Notes under the pieces: generated by a model | Databases searched by the model: none | The model's input: the letters and a program-made list of their open reading frames with translations, nothing else | Told to the model about the DNA's origin: nothing | From: Candidatus Nesterenkonia stercoripullorum | GTDB taxonomy: Bacteria > Actinomycetota > Actinomycetes > Actinomycetales > Micrococcaceae | Assembly: GCA_019114115.1 (NCBI GenBank) | Contig: DXGD01000123.1 | Span: forward strand, 1 to 17,626 | Reading direction: 5' to 3' | DNA: 17,626 nucleotides | Program-made: the position numbers and the translations under genes | In this document: positions 1 to 7,807 of the stretch, in pieces | Layout: each line of letters starts with the position of its first letter | How positions within the stretch are numbered: position 1 is the stretch's first letter

Positions 1-384
1 GGCAGGCAGTCCGCCGCATACGGCAGCCCGATACCGGCGACTCTGTTCAACTTCGTCGCCGGCACAGCCGTGCTCCTCGCGGTCTGGCTCGGGAAAGTCC
101 TGATCCAGGGCCCGCCGCCAGGGGAGCTGCCCACCGAATGGTGGTTCTACCTCGGCGGTCCGCTGGGTTGTGTCTTCATCGGACTAGGGGCGGTCCTGGT
201 GATCCGGGTCGGAGTGCTGCTGGCCGCGAGGGGCATGATCGCCGGGCAGCTGACCGGCTCGCTGCTCCTCGACCTCATCGTCCCCGCGCCGGGATCCGTG
301 GTGACGCTGGCCACGTTCCTGGGGACGGCGCTGACGTTGGTCGCCGTCGTCATCGCCTCTGTGCCCGATATCCGGCGCCGGTGA
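1..384 (+). CDS. DMT/YdcZ-like small transporter, C-terminal part (5' truncated)
   Basis: The reading frame is open from base 1 to the TGA at 382-384, so the gene begins upstream of the window; 127 codons are visible. The protein is hydrophobic, with about four predicted membrane helices. It carries the pattern NF-x-AGT at the first helix, then [10 protein letters not shown], then [14 protein letters not shown], and ends in a short basic tail (PDIRRR). This matches my recollection of the second repeat of the YdcZ (DUF606) branch of the drug/metabolite transporter superfamily, whose hallmarks are the WWxYLGG and GQLxxSLxxD motifs. I infer an inner-membrane transporter of unknown substrate. The internal ATG at 233 and the GTG at 70 are not convincing starts because the homologous region continues upstream of them. 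It ends 82 bases before glyS and has no evident functional link to it. Confidence 0.62.
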   Translation, partial: GRQSAAYGSPIPATLFNFVAGTAVLLAVWLGKVLIQGPPPGELPTEWWFYLGGPLGCVFIGLGAVLVIRVGVLLAARGMIAGQLTGSLLLDLIVPAPGSVVTLATFLGTALTLVAVVIASVPDIRRR

Positions 385-466
385 TGACGATCCGGACCTG
401 CGCGGCGGGGTAAGCTGGCTAGGTCCTACCGAAGTTTTTCCGACGCCTAAGAGGTTGAACCGATCT

Positions 467-1846
467 ATGGCCACTGAGACCGCACTCGACAAAGTCATCA
501 GCCTGGCGAAGCGCCGCGGCTTCGTCTTCCAGTCCGGTGAGATCTACGGCGGGTCCCGTTCGGCCTGGGACTACGGTCCATTGGGCACGGAGCTGAAGGA
601 GAACATCAAGTCCCAGTGGTGGCAGACCTTCGTGCGCGGCCGCGGGGACATGGTCGGTCTGGACTCTGCGATCATCCTGCCGCAACAGGTCTGGCACGCC
701 TCCGGGCATGTGAAGACGTTCTCCGACCCCCTGGTGGAGTGCGAGCAATGTCACCGCCGGCACCGCCAGGACCACCTCGAAGAGGCCTTCGAAGGGAAGA
801 AGGGCCGTCCGGCTGCCTCGATGGAGGAGATCGTGTGCCCGGACTGCGGGACTCGCGGCAAGTGGACGGAGCCTCAGCAGTTCTCCGGCTTGATGAAGAC
901 CTACCTCGGGCCTGTCGACAACGAAGAGGGCCTGCACTTCATGCGTCCGGAGACGGCGCAGGGCATCTTCGTGAACTTCAACAATGTCGTGACCTCTGCG
1001 CGTAAGAAGCCGCCTTTCGGCATCGGCCAGATCGGCAAGGCCTTCCGCAATGAGATCACCCCGGGCAACTTCATCTTCCGCACCCGTGAGTTCGAGCAGA
1101 TGGAGATCGAGTTCTTCACCCATCCCGATGAGGCGCCGCAGTGGTTCGACCACTGGGTCGAGGCCTGTTACTCCTGGTTCGTCGATCTCGGGCTCAACCC
1201 GGACAACCTCCGGAAGTTCGACGTGCCCGCCGACGAGCGCGCCCACTACTCGGCTGCCACGATCGACCTGGAGTACAAGTTCGACTTCGCTGGTTCGACC
1301 TGGGGTGAGCTCATGGGCATCGCGAACCGCACCGACTATGACCTCGGCTCGCACACTGAGGCGTCAGGGGCGAAGCTGCAGTACTTCGACCAGGGCAGCG
1401 GCGAGCGGTACACCCCGTACGTCATCGAGCCCTCCTTCGGCCTGACCCGCGCGATGATGGCCTTCCTCGTCGATTCCTACACGGAGGACGAGGCGCCGAA
1501 CACCAAGGGCGGCGTCGACACCCGCACTGTGCTGAAGCTGCACCCGAAGCTGGCGCCGGTCAAAGCCGCCGTGCTGCCGCTGTCGAAGAAGCCCGAGCTC
1601 GCTGAACCGTCCCAGCGGCTTGCTGACCAGCTGCGCAAGAACTGGAACATCGACTACGACGACGCCGCCGCCATCGGCCGTCGGTACCGTCGTCAGGACG
1701 AGATCGGCACGCCGTTCTGCATCACCGTGGACTTCGACACGCTCGAGGATCAGGCAGTCACCATCAGGCATCGTGATGAGATGACCCAGGAGCGGGTCAG
1801 CTTGGACAAAGTCGAAGGGTACCTCGCAGCGCACCTGCTGGGCTGA
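467..1846 (+). CDS. glyS: Glycyl-tRNA synthetase (homodimeric class II type)
   Basis: This 459-residue cytosolic enzyme charges tRNA-Gly with glycine using ATP. The N-terminus ([16 protein letters not shown], then SGEIYGG and the SAWDYGPLG stretch) is that of the alpha2 archaeal/eukaryotic/Gram-positive GlyRS family, not the alpha2beta2 GlyQ/GlyS type. Class II motif 2 is FRNEI at residues 193-197, followed by the [13 protein letters not shown] segment. Motif 3 is EPSFGLTR at 321-328. Two CxxC pairs (C92/C95 and C124/C127) form a likely zinc knuckle. The last 110 residues or so resemble the HGTP anticodon-binding domain. The length is typical. I chose ATG 467 because MATETALDK matches family N-termini; an AAGAGG lies at 449-454, rather far upstream at 12 bases. 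An in-frame TTG at 455 would add four residues but has no usable ribosome-binding site. A TAAGCT at 411-416 is a weak -10 candidate. No T-box leader is present. Confidence 0.96.
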   Translation: MATETALDKVISLAKRRGFVFQSGEIYGGSRSAWDYGPLGTELKENIKSQWWQTFVRGRGDMVGLDSAIILPQQVWHASGHVKTFSDPLVECEQCHRRHRQDHLEEAFEGKKGRPAASMEEIVCPDCGTRGKWTEPQQFSGLMKTYLGPVDNEEGLHFMRPETAQGIFVNFNNVVTSARKKPPFGIGQIGKAFRNEITPGNFIFRTREFEQMEIEFFTHPDEAPQWFDHWVEACYSWFVDLGLNPDNLRKFDVPADERAHYSAATIDLEYKFDFAGSTWGELMGIANRTDYDLGSHTEASGAKLQYFDQGSGERYTPYVIEPSFGLTRAMMAFLVDSYTEDEAPNTKGGVDTRTVLKLHPKLAPVKAAVLPLSKKPELAEPSQRLADQLRKNWNIDYDDAAAIGRRYRRQDEIGTPFCITVDFDTLEDQAVTIRHRDEMTQERVSLDKVEGYLAAHLLG

Positions 1847-1875
1847 AGACGGCGTTGAACAGGCACGATCCTGAT

Positions 1876-1902
1876 GCAGGCAGGCCCAGTCGCTTTGCCT
1901 GC
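1876..1902 (+). terminator. 7-bp inverted repeat after glyS, possible U-less terminator
   Basis: GCAGGCA (1876-1882) and TGCCTGC (1896-1902) are perfect reverse complements around a 13-base loop; a T-G wobble extends the stem by one pair. It begins about 30 bases after the glyS stop. There is no T-tract behind it, and its right arm overlaps the candidate -35 box of the next gene. It could therefore equally be an operator or chance structure. Confidence 0.3.
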
Positions 1903-1924
1903 GGCTCACTTGCGGGACTATACT
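1895..1924 (+). promoter_or_regulatory. Sigma70-like promoter for the GNAT-dusB pair
   Basis: A -35-like TTGCCT (1895-1900) and a -10 TATACT (1919-1924, five of six to TATAAT) are separated by 18 bases. The predicted start is near 1931, giving a leader of about 35 bases with the AAAGGA ribosome site at 1954-1959. It is among the best-matched full promoters in the window. Confidence 0.55.
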
Positions 1925-1965
1925 CACGTGGCTGATTGATTCGTCGCACTCACAAAGGACCTGCA

Positions 1966-2973
1966 ATGAGCACAACGCCTGAGGTGGACCCCTCAGCTGC
2001 TGAGAACACCGCGTGCGCATCCGCCGAGGGTGACCCCCGTCGGCCGCGGATCACCCTCGACAGCGGACTCACCGTGCGCCCCTGGGAAGACGGCGATGAC
2101 CTGAAACTCATCGAAGTCTGGGGGGATCCTGAGAACAGCATGCACTATCAGGATCGAGCGCTGCTGCGCCCGTCCTCGAATAAGCCGTGGTCGCGATGCG
2201 TCGTGGCCGAGGATAACGGCGTGCCGGTGGCTGCTGCCACGATCCTGAGGTCTTCGCTGCATCCTGACCGCCTCTCCTTCTACGCCGAGGTGGCCCCCGA
2301 GCACCGTCGTCGCGGTGTGGCTGCTGAGCTGCTGAACATCCTGGAGAGCGAGGCCGTCAAAGCCTCGATGCCGCATCTGAAGGCGCGCTGCGAGAAGCGG
2401 TCAGCCGCGCAGTGCTTCCTGAAGGACAACGCGTTCAAGAAGGTCCAGGTCTCTCGGCAGATCGTCGTGCAGCCGGGTTCCCTGAAGCTGCCCGACCTCG
2501 ATGGTTCAGGATTGGACCTGCAGGAGATCGCCACCGGCTCCGTCGAGCTGACCCGGCTGGTGACGGAGTTCTACAACGCTGTCCACGAATGGGACCGTGC
2601 CGAGATGACCCTGGGCCGTGCGCAGCAGATGCTGCTCAGCGAGGCCGTTGGGGCGTCCGGCGTCGTCGTGCTGCGGGATGTCTCCGAAGGTGCGGGCAAC
2701 CGGATCCTCGCCTTCGCGATCAGCTACACCCCGGAGCAGACCGACGACCCTGCCGATGTGCTGCTGGGCTGGAACCCGCAGCTTGGGGACGAGGAGGCCG
2801 AAGCGGCGTCGCTGGCTCTGCTGGCCCTGCTCTCGGCGCGCTACCCGGTGCGGGTGGAGGTCGACAACTCCATGGGGCCGCTGAAGCGCGTGACCGATCA
2901 GCTCGTGGAGAACCAGGACGCCGAGGCCGATTTCGAGGCCCTCATCTACGTCCGGGACCAGGAATCGCAGTGA
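1966..2973 (+). CDS. Two-domain GNAT-family acetyltransferase-like protein
   Basis: This is a 335-residue soluble protein. The first half has a clear GNAT fold signature: a beta-strand/alpha pattern starting around residue 43, and acetyl-CoA-binding motif A at 109-119 (VAPEHRRRGVA, the R-x-x-G-x-A pyrophosphate loop). The second half (about 185-330) has the length and helical rhythm of a second GNAT unit (FYNAVHEWDRAEMTL, then VRVEVDNSMGPLKRV) but no recognisable motif A, so it looks degenerate. Family knowledge: GNAT proteins transfer acyl groups from acyl-CoA to amines; the substrate here is unknown. ATG 1966 is chosen because AAAGGA at 1954-1959 sits six bases upstream; a TTG at 1936 lacks such a site. 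The TGA stop overlaps the dusB GTG, so the pair is co-translated. Promoter at 1895-1924. Confidence 0.82.
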   Translation: MSTTPEVDPSAAENTACASAEGDPRRPRITLDSGLTVRPWEDGDDLKLIEVWGDPENSMHYQDRALLRPSSNKPWSRCVVAEDNGVPVAAATILRSSLHPDRLSFYAEVAPEHRRRGVAAELLNILESEAVKASMPHLKARCEKRSAAQCFLKDNAFKKVQVSRQIVVQPGSLKLPDLDGSGLDLQEIATGSVELTRLVTEFYNAVHEWDRAEMTLGRAQQMLLSEAVGASGVVVLRDVSEGAGNRILAFAISYTPEQTDDPADVLLGWNPQLGDEEAEAASLALLALLSARYPVRVEVDNSMGPLKRVTDQLVENQDAEADFEALIYVRDQESQ

Positions 2974-4223
2974 GCACCGCCGCTGCTGAGACCTCTGCGG
3001 CGGCGCAGGATTCGGTCCCTGAGGGCTCGGGCTCCCGGGGATCAGGACAGCACAGCTCAGGCCCGCAGACCTCAGCTGTGCTGCCGCCGCTGCGGCTGGG
3101 CCCGATCACCGTGCGGACGCCGGTGGTTCTGGCGCCGATGGCCGGCATCACCAACACGGCCTTTCGCCGCCTGTGCCGTGAGCACGGAGGCGGGCTGTAC
3201 GTCAACGAAATGGTCACCGCGCGGGCCCTGGTGGAACGACGACCGGAATCCCTGCGGATCATCCGACACGAGCCGGATGAGCGGCCTCGATCCATGCAGC
3301 TCTACTCTGTGGATCCGGTCACCACCGGCCACGCCGTGCGGATGCTCGTGGATGAGGACCGTGCCGATCATATCGACCTGAACTTCGGCTGCCCGGTGCC
3401 CAAAGTCACCCGGAAGGGCGGCGGCTCGGCGTTGCCGTGGAAGATCGACCTGTTCACCTCGATCGTCTCCACCGCCGTGCGGGAAGCCTCGAAGGCCGGC
3501 ATTCCGGTGACCGTGAAGATGCGCAAAGGCATCGACGAGGATCACCTGACGTATGCCGAAGCGGCCCGAGCGGCCCGGGATTCCGGCGTCGCCGCTGTCG
3601 CGCTCCATGGGCGGACTGCCCGACAGCACTATTCGGGCACTGCCGACTGGGACGCGATCGCGCGGCTGCGCGAGGTGATCACCGACATCCCGGTGCTCGG
3701 CAACGGGGACATCTGGTCGGCGGAGGATGCGCTGGAGATGGTGCGCCGTACCGGCGTCGACGGCGTCGTCGTCGGCCGGGGGTGCCAGGGCAGGCCGTGG
3801 CTCTTCGGCGACCTGCAGGCGGCGTTCGACGGCCGGCACGAGCGCCACCGGCCCGATCTGCCGATGGTCACCGCGACGCTGCTCCGTCACGCCAAGCTTC
3901 TCATCCCGTATTTCGACGGCGACGAGCGCAAAGCCATGCAGGACATCCGCAAGCACGTCGCCTGGTACTTCAAGGGGTACCCGGTGGGATCGCAGCTGCG
4001 CACGAAGCTGGTCACCGTGGACTCGATGCAGATGCTGGAGGAGCTGCTGGGACAGCTCGACCAGAGCATCGGCTATCCCGGAGCTGATGCGGAAGGGCCC
4101 AGGGGTCGGGCGGGTTCGCCCAAGAAGGTGCACCTGCCGCAGGATTGGCTGGAGTCGCAGGAGCTCAACGAGGACCAGCGCGCCATGATCCAGGCCGCTG
4201 AAGTTGATATCTCCGGCGGCTGA
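2970..4223 (+). CDS. dusB: tRNA-dihydrouridine synthase
   Basis: This 417-residue FMN enzyme reduces specific uridines in tRNA to dihydrouridine using NADPH. The TIM-barrel motifs run in family order: APMAGITNTAFRRLCREHGGG for FMN binding, NEMVTARAL, the catalytic-cysteine loop LNFGCPVPKVTRKGGGSAL with C141, KMRKGIDEDH, ALHGRTARQHYSG, and the phosphate-binding end GNGDIWSAEDAL and VGRGCQGRPWLF. A C-terminal helical tRNA-binding domain follows. The start is GTG 2970, overlapping the GNAT stop (GTGA), with AGGA at 2960-2963 six bases upstream. This gives an unusual Ser/Gly/Ala-rich, probably disordered N-terminal extension of about 35 residues. A GTG at 3078 would remove it but has no ribosome site. 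The assignment to the DusB-like bacterial clade is by overall resemblance; the exact target uridine is not determined. Confidence 0.95.
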   Translation: MSTAAAETSAAAQDSVPEGSGSRGSGQHSSGPQTSAVLPPLRLGPITVRTPVVLAPMAGITNTAFRRLCREHGGGLYVNEMVTARALVERRPESLRIIRHEPDERPRSMQLYSVDPVTTGHAVRMLVDEDRADHIDLNFGCPVPKVTRKGGGSALPWKIDLFTSIVSTAVREASKAGIPVTVKMRKGIDEDHLTYAEAARAARDSGVAAVALHGRTARQHYSGTADWDAIARLREVITDIPVLGNGDIWSAEDALEMVRRTGVDGVVVGRGCQGRPWLFGDLQAAFDGRHERHRPDLPMVTATLLRHAKLLIPYFDGDERKAMQDIRKHVAWYFKGYPVGSQLRTKLVTVDSMQMLEELLGQLDQSIGYPGADAEGPRGRAGSPKKVHLPQDWLESQELNEDQRAMIQAAEVDISGG

Positions 4224-4255
4224 TCCCTGGCGGCGCTCCATCGGCGGCGGCTGAT
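4214..4255 (+). repeat. 11-bp direct repeat at the dusB stop
   Basis: CGGCGGCTGAT occurs at 4214-4224, including the dusB stop codon, and again at 4245-4255, where it forms the left arm of the inner hairpin. The two copies are 31 bases apart. This may reflect a small local duplication or chance in GC-rich sequence. Confidence 0.4.
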
Positions 4256-4298
4256 GTCCACCCGCTGACCAGCCGCCCAGCAGCCTGCGGCCCGATGG
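4238..4298 (+). terminator. Nested inverted repeats between dusB and dgt
   Basis: An inner perfect 8-bp stem, GGCGGCTG (4246-4253) with CAGCCGCC (4270-4277), has a 16-base loop. It lies inside an outer perfect 7-bp stem, CCATCGG (4238-4244) with CCGATGG (4292-4298). The structure fills the dusB-dgt gap and ends four bases before the dgt -10 box. The absence of a T-tract makes it at best an actinobacterial-style hairpin terminator. A regulatory role at dgt is equally possible. Confidence 0.4.
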
Positions 4299-4301
4299 CT
4301 A

Positions 4302-4307
4302 TAGGGT
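4302..4307 (+). promoter_or_regulatory. -10 box giving a leaderless dgt transcript
   Basis: TAGGGT fits the actinobacterial TAnnnT -10 consensus and is separated by exactly six bases from the dgt ATG at 4314. Transcription would therefore start on the A of the start codon. No good -35 is visible 17-18 bases upstream, which is usual for such promoters. Confidence 0.5.
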
Positions 4308-4313
4308 GAGACT

Positions 4314-5636
4314 ATGAGCCAGCTCAGTGCAGAACGCGTCGAAGGGGACTACGCCGCCCTGCGCGCGGGATATACCGATGCCGATGCGCAGCGCTGGGTG
4401 CCCGAGCATGGGAAGTCCGTGTACCGCTCCACCTTCGAGCGTGACCGCGCGCGGCTGCTTCACTCCTCCTCGCTGCGCAGGCTGGGAGCCAAGACGCAGG
4501 TGGTCTCCCCGGACATGGACGACTTCTCGCGCACCCGGCTGACGCATTCACTCGAAGTCGCCCAGGTGGGGCGAGAGCTCGGCAGGCTGCTCGGCTGCGA
4601 TCCGGACATCGTCGACGCCGCATGCCTCTCCCACGACCTGGGCCACCCGCCCTTTGGCCACAACGGGGAAGCCGTGCTGCACCGGCTGGCCGCCGACTGC
4701 GGTGGCTTCGAAGGCAATGCGCAGACGCTGCGGATCCTGACCCGGCTGGAGACCAAGCGCTTCCACCCCGACGGCCGGTCTGCCGGTCTGAACCTGACCA
4801 GGGCGTCGCTGGATGCGGCCGTCAAATACCCGTGGAGCGCGGAGGAGGCGCCGCTGAAGTCCGGTGGTGACCGCAGCACCAAGTTCGGGTACTACGCCGA
4901 GGACCTGGAGGCGTTCTCCTGGATCCGGCAGGGCACCGCTGGCCGTCGCAAGTCCATGGAGGCGCAGGTCATGGACGCCGCCGATGACATCGCCTATTCC
5001 GTGCACGACGTCGAGGACGGCATCGTCAACGGCCGCTTCCAGCTGCGATTCCTCGACGACGCCGTACAGCGTGCCCGGGTGATCCAGACCGCCCAGGAGT
5101 GGTACCTCCCGGATACTCCGGCAGACGAGATCGAGGCCGCCTTGGACGACCTCTCGGCCGGCGGATACTGGGTGCGGGAATCGGACGGCTCCCGGCAGGC
5201 TCTGGCTGCATTGAAGAACATGACGAGCCAGCTCATCGGACGCTTCTGCCATGCGATCTACACTGCTACCCGGGAAGCTCACGGGAATCGCCCGCTCGTC
5301 AGGCATGAGGCAGACTTGGTGGTTCCTCATGGCACTTTCGTCGAGGTCTCGCTCATGAAGGGTATTGCGGCGAATTACATCATGGCGTCCCGGGAGCAGA
5401 TGCCGGTCTACGCCCGGCAGCGAGAGGTGCTGGAAGGCCTCCACGCGTTGCTGAGCGAGACCGGGGACAGGTTCCTGGATCCCCAGTTCCAGGGGGATTT
5501 CCGCGCCGCCACCGACGAGGCCGGCCGCCATCGAGCCGTCATCGATCAGATCGCTTCGATGACCGATGGCGCCTGCCTGGAGTGGTACGCCACACTCGTC
5601 AACGGCAAGCCGGTCGTCAACAGGCTCTTCTCCTGA
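4314..5636 (+). CDS. dgt: Deoxyguanosinetriphosphate triphosphohydrolase-like protein (HD domain)
   Basis: This 440-residue cytosolic enzyme of the dGTPase family hydrolyses dNTPs, typically dGTP, to the nucleoside and triphosphate, helping to balance dNTP pools. The metal-binding HD motifs are visible: H78 in TRLTHSLEV and H107-D108 in CLSHDLGHPPFGHNGE. A later conserved aspartate lies in MDAADDIAYSVHDVEDG. The N-terminal YRSTFERDRARLLHSSSLRRLGAKTQV-like segment is also typical of this family. The length agrees with the bacterial dGTPase-like type. ATG 4314 has no strong Shine-Dalgarno sequence, but a TAnnnT box sits exactly six bases before it, favouring leaderless translation. Next to dnaG, it places nucleotide supply beside replication priming, a recurrent actinobacterial arrangement. 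True substrate range cannot be read from sequence. Confidence 0.95.
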   Translation: MSQLSAERVEGDYAALRAGYTDADAQRWVPEHGKSVYRSTFERDRARLLHSSSLRRLGAKTQVVSPDMDDFSRTRLTHSLEVAQVGRELGRLLGCDPDIVDAACLSHDLGHPPFGHNGEAVLHRLAADCGGFEGNAQTLRILTRLETKRFHPDGRSAGLNLTRASLDAAVKYPWSAEEAPLKSGGDRSTKFGYYAEDLEAFSWIRQGTAGRRKSMEAQVMDAADDIAYSVHDVEDGIVNGRFQLRFLDDAVQRARVIQTAQEWYLPDTPADEIEAALDDLSAGGYWVRESDGSRQALAALKNMTSQLIGRFCHAIYTATREAHGNRPLVRHEADLVVPHGTFVEVSLMKGIAANYIMASREQMPVYARQREVLEGLHALLSETGDRFLDPQFQGDFRAATDEAGRHRAVIDQIASMTDGACLEWYATLVNGKPVVNRLFS

Positions 5637-5652
5637 GCCGGCGGCGGAGGGT

Positions 5653-5664
5653 GTCCGCGCGGAC
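5653..5664. promoter_or_regulatory. Perfect 12-bp palindrome in the dnaG promoter
   Basis: GTCCGCGCGGAC is its own reverse complement and ends four bases before the dnaG -10 box, about positions -27 to -16 relative to the predicted start at 5680. In that position it could be an operator for a dimeric regulator. It could also be the core of a hairpin ending dgt transcripts, though only 6 bp with no loop. Confidence 0.4.
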
Positions 5665-5667
5665 CGG

Positions 5668-5673
5668 TAGATT
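5668..5673 (+). promoter_or_regulatory. -10 box giving a leaderless dnaG transcript
   Basis: TAGATT fits TAnnnT and is exactly six bases before the dnaG ATG at 5680, so the predicted start site is the A of the start codon. The spacing is identical to that seen at dgt, and no Shine-Dalgarno sequence lies in the six intervening bases. Confidence 0.55.
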
Positions 5674-5679
5674 GTCCCT

Positions 5680-7677
5680 ATGGCCGGTTTGATCAAGCGC
5701 GAGGATATCGATGCCGTCCGCGAGCGCGCCGACCTGCGCGAAGTGGTCGAACAGTACGTCACGCTCAAAGGCGCCGGCATCGGTTCCTATAAGGGGCTGT
5801 GCCCGTTCCACGATGAACGCACGCCGAGTTTCCACATCCGTCCTCAGGTCGGGACCTACCACTGTTTCGGCTGCGGGGAGTCGGGTGACGTCATCGCGTT
5901 CCTGATGGCGATGGAGCACACATCCTTCCAGGAGACCGTGGAGCGCCTGGCCGGCAAGCTCGGCATCGAGCTGAGGTATGAGGACGGCGGTACCGGCCCT
6001 GACAAGCACGAGATCGGCAGACGTCAGCGGCTGCTGGATGCCCATAAGATCGCCGACGAGCTCTTCCAGCGTGCCTTGCTCAGCCCAGAGGCGCAGACGG
6101 GACGTGCCTTCCTGGAGGAGCGTGGCTTCACCCGCGAACATGCCGAGCACTTCGCCGTCGGCTACGCCCCCAAAGGCTGGGACGGCCTGCTCGGCCACCT
6201 GCGCGGCCAGGGCTTCCGTGATGACGAGCTCAAGCTGACCGGGCTGTTCACCGAGGGGGCCCGCGGCCTCTACGACCGCTTCCGCGGTCGCTTGATGTGG
6301 CCCATCCGGGACATCACCGGCAACACGGTAGGCTTCGGCGGGCGCCGGCTCTATGAGGATGACAAGGGCCCCAAATATCTGAACTCGCCGGAGACGGCCA
6401 TCTATAAGAAATCCCAGGTGCTCTACGGCATCGAACATGCCAAGCGGCATATCGCCAAGCAGCGTCAGCTCGTCGTCGTCGAGGGGTATACCGATGTGAT
6501 GGCCTGCCATGTGGCAGGCGTGCAGACCGCTGTGGCCACCTGCGGCACGGCCTTCGGCGAAGGGCATATCAAGGTCGCCCGCCGGCTGCTCTCCGACGAT
6601 GGCGGCGGCGGAGAGGTCATCTTCACCTTCGACGGCGACGAAGCCGGTCAGCAGGCCGCGCTCAAGGCGTTCAAAGAAGACCACATGTTCCTGGCCCGGA
6701 CCTTCATCTCAGTGGGGCCTGAAGGCATGGACCCCTGCGACGTGCGGCAGCACCGTGGCGATGCCGCACTGCAGGAGCTCATCCGCACGAAGACGCCGCT
6801 CTTCGAGTTCACGATCCGGGCCCGGCTGAAGGAATACGACCTGAACACGATCGAAGGGCGGGTCAGCGCGCTGCGCGCGACGGCTCCCATCGTCGCCGGC
6901 ATCAAGGACCCGGCCCTGCGGCCTGCCTACACCCGTGAGCTGGCCGGCTGGCTGGGCGCTGAAATGGACGACGTCGTCGCTGCGGTGCGAGCCGCCGGGC
7001 CGGGGAGCTCCTCCGCGCGCGCCCAGGGTCGTTCGAATCGGCAGGAGCAGCGGGACCCTCATCAGGCCGGGGGTGCCGACAGGGGGACCAGCGGGGGCCG
7101 GTATGACGCCGCGTCCGGCCACGCGGCGTCGCCGGCCGGGGGAGCGGCCCCGAGCGTGGCAGAGGGCGCGCAGGAGCAGCAGTTCGCCGCACAGCGTCAG
7201 CAGCTGCAGCGGCAGCTGCAGGATCCTGCGGTCTATCTGGAACGCCAGGCGCTGGAGGTGATCCTGCAGCATCCCACGCGGCTGACCGCCGAGCAGTGGG
7301 AACAGATCTTCACCGTGCGCTTCGCGGCGCCGGTCCATCAGGCCATTCATGATGGGATACGGATCGCGGCTGCCTCTGCCACGGATCCGCGGAACTGGGT
7401 CCAGGCAGTGCGTGATGAAGTCACCGAGCCGATCAGGCCCTTCGTCTCCGAGCTGGCGGTCACCTCGCTGCCGGCCAAGACCGAGGAGCATGTGGAGAAG
7501 TACTGCCAGTCCATCGTGAATCGCCTCGTGGAGCTGAAGATCACCCACCAGAAGGCGAATCTGATGGGCAGGCTGCAGCGCATGAACCCCGCCGATTCAC
7601 CGGACGAGTACCGGGAGCTCAACCGTGAGCTGATGGAGCTGGAGCGGCGTCGTCGGGCGTTGCGGTCCGAGGACTGA
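5680..7677 (+). CDS. dnaG: DNA primase
   Basis: This 665-residue enzyme synthesises RNA primers for chromosome replication and interacts with the replicative helicase. An N-terminal CHC2 zinc finger uses C41, H44, C62 and C65 (CPFHDE and HCFGCGESGDV). The catalytic core contains GFGGRRLYEDDKGPKYLNSPET. The TOPRIM domain has EGYTDVMA starting at E268 and the acidic DGDEAG with D318 and D320, which bind the catalytic metals. Residues about 438-503 form a low-complexity Gly/Ala/Gln/Arg linker. The last 160 residues or so are helical (QQLQRQLQDPAVYLERQALEVILQHP onward) and resemble the DnaB-binding C-terminal domain. ATG 5680 is set by the leaderless -10 box and by the conserved IKREDIDAVRERADLREVV start. 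It follows dgt by 43 bases. Confidence 0.97.
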   Translation: MAGLIKREDIDAVRERADLREVVEQYVTLKGAGIGSYKGLCPFHDERTPSFHIRPQVGTYHCFGCGESGDVIAFLMAMEHTSFQETVERLAGKLGIELRYEDGGTGPDKHEIGRRQRLLDAHKIADELFQRALLSPEAQTGRAFLEERGFTREHAEHFAVGYAPKGWDGLLGHLRGQGFRDDELKLTGLFTEGARGLYDRFRGRLMWPIRDITGNTVGFGGRRLYEDDKGPKYLNSPETAIYKKSQVLYGIEHAKRHIAKQRQLVVVEGYTDVMACHVAGVQTAVATCGTAFGEGHIKVARRLLSDDGGGGEVIFTFDGDEAGQQAALKAFKEDHMFLARTFISVGPEGMDPCDVRQHRGDAALQELIRTKTPLFEFTIRARLKEYDLNTIEGRVSALRATAPIVAGIKDPALRPAYTRELAGWLGAEMDDVVAAVRAAGPGSSSARAQGRSNRQEQRDPHQAGGADRGTSGGRYDAASGHAASPAGGAAPSVAEGAQEQQFAAQRQQLQRQLQDPAVYLERQALEVILQHPTRLTAEQWEQIFTVRFAAPVHQAIHDGIRIAAASATDPRNWVQAVRDEVTEPIRPFVSELAVTSLPAKTEEHVEKYCQSIVNRLVELKITHQKANLMGRLQRMNPADSPDEYRELNRELMELERRRRALRSED

Positions 7678-7713
7678 ATGGCGGCCGGCCAGCAGATGCT
7701 CCGGTGAGCTTGG

Positions 7714-7719
7714 TACTGT
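7714..7719 (+). promoter_or_regulatory. Weak -10 candidate for ppc
   Basis: TACTGT fits TAnnnT; a start near 7726 would give a leader of about 136 bases before ppc. I see no convincing -35 box. The call rests on the consensus alone. Confidence 0.25.
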
Positions 7720-7750
7720 GATCTGGACGGCAGGCCGCAGCCGAGTCCCG

Positions 7751-7770
7751 TTCGCGTCCCGAGACGCGGG
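7751..7770 (+). promoter_or_regulatory. GC-rich hairpin in the ppc leader
   Basis: CGCGTC (7753-7758) and GACGCG (7763-7768) pair perfectly around a CCGA tetraloop; two T-G wobbles can extend the stem to 7751-7770. It lies in the 184-base gap between dnaG and ppc. It could act as a dnaG terminator or an element of the ppc 5' leader; no T-tract follows. Confidence 0.35.
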
Positions 7771-7807
7771 CGAATCCTGGAGCGGGCCAGCCATCATCCG
7801 CGTGACG

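Noticed and set aside
385..466. T-box riboswitch in front of glyS
   Set aside because: The gap is only 82 bases and contains neither a T-box sequence nor a plausible stem I; too short for the element.
419..1354. Long minus-strand open frame (311 codons) opposite glyS
   Set aside because: It is the antisense shadow of a strongly conserved gene in GC-rich DNA; the translation shows no family motif and no ribosome site.
2412..2969. Upstream extension of the dusB frame to ATG 2412
   Set aside because: That part runs through the GNAT gene in another frame and shows no homology; GTG 2970 has a ribosome site and a coupled overlap.
3072..5780. Minus-strand open frames of about 390-410 codons opposite dusB and dgt
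   Set aside because: Both mirror confidently identified genes and their products look like antisense translations (Arg/Leu/Val/His rich, no motifs).
6481..6500. GGTATACC-like sequence inside dnaG resembling the TetR half-site
   Set aside because: It lies in the conserved EGYTD coding region and lacks the second half of the palindrome.
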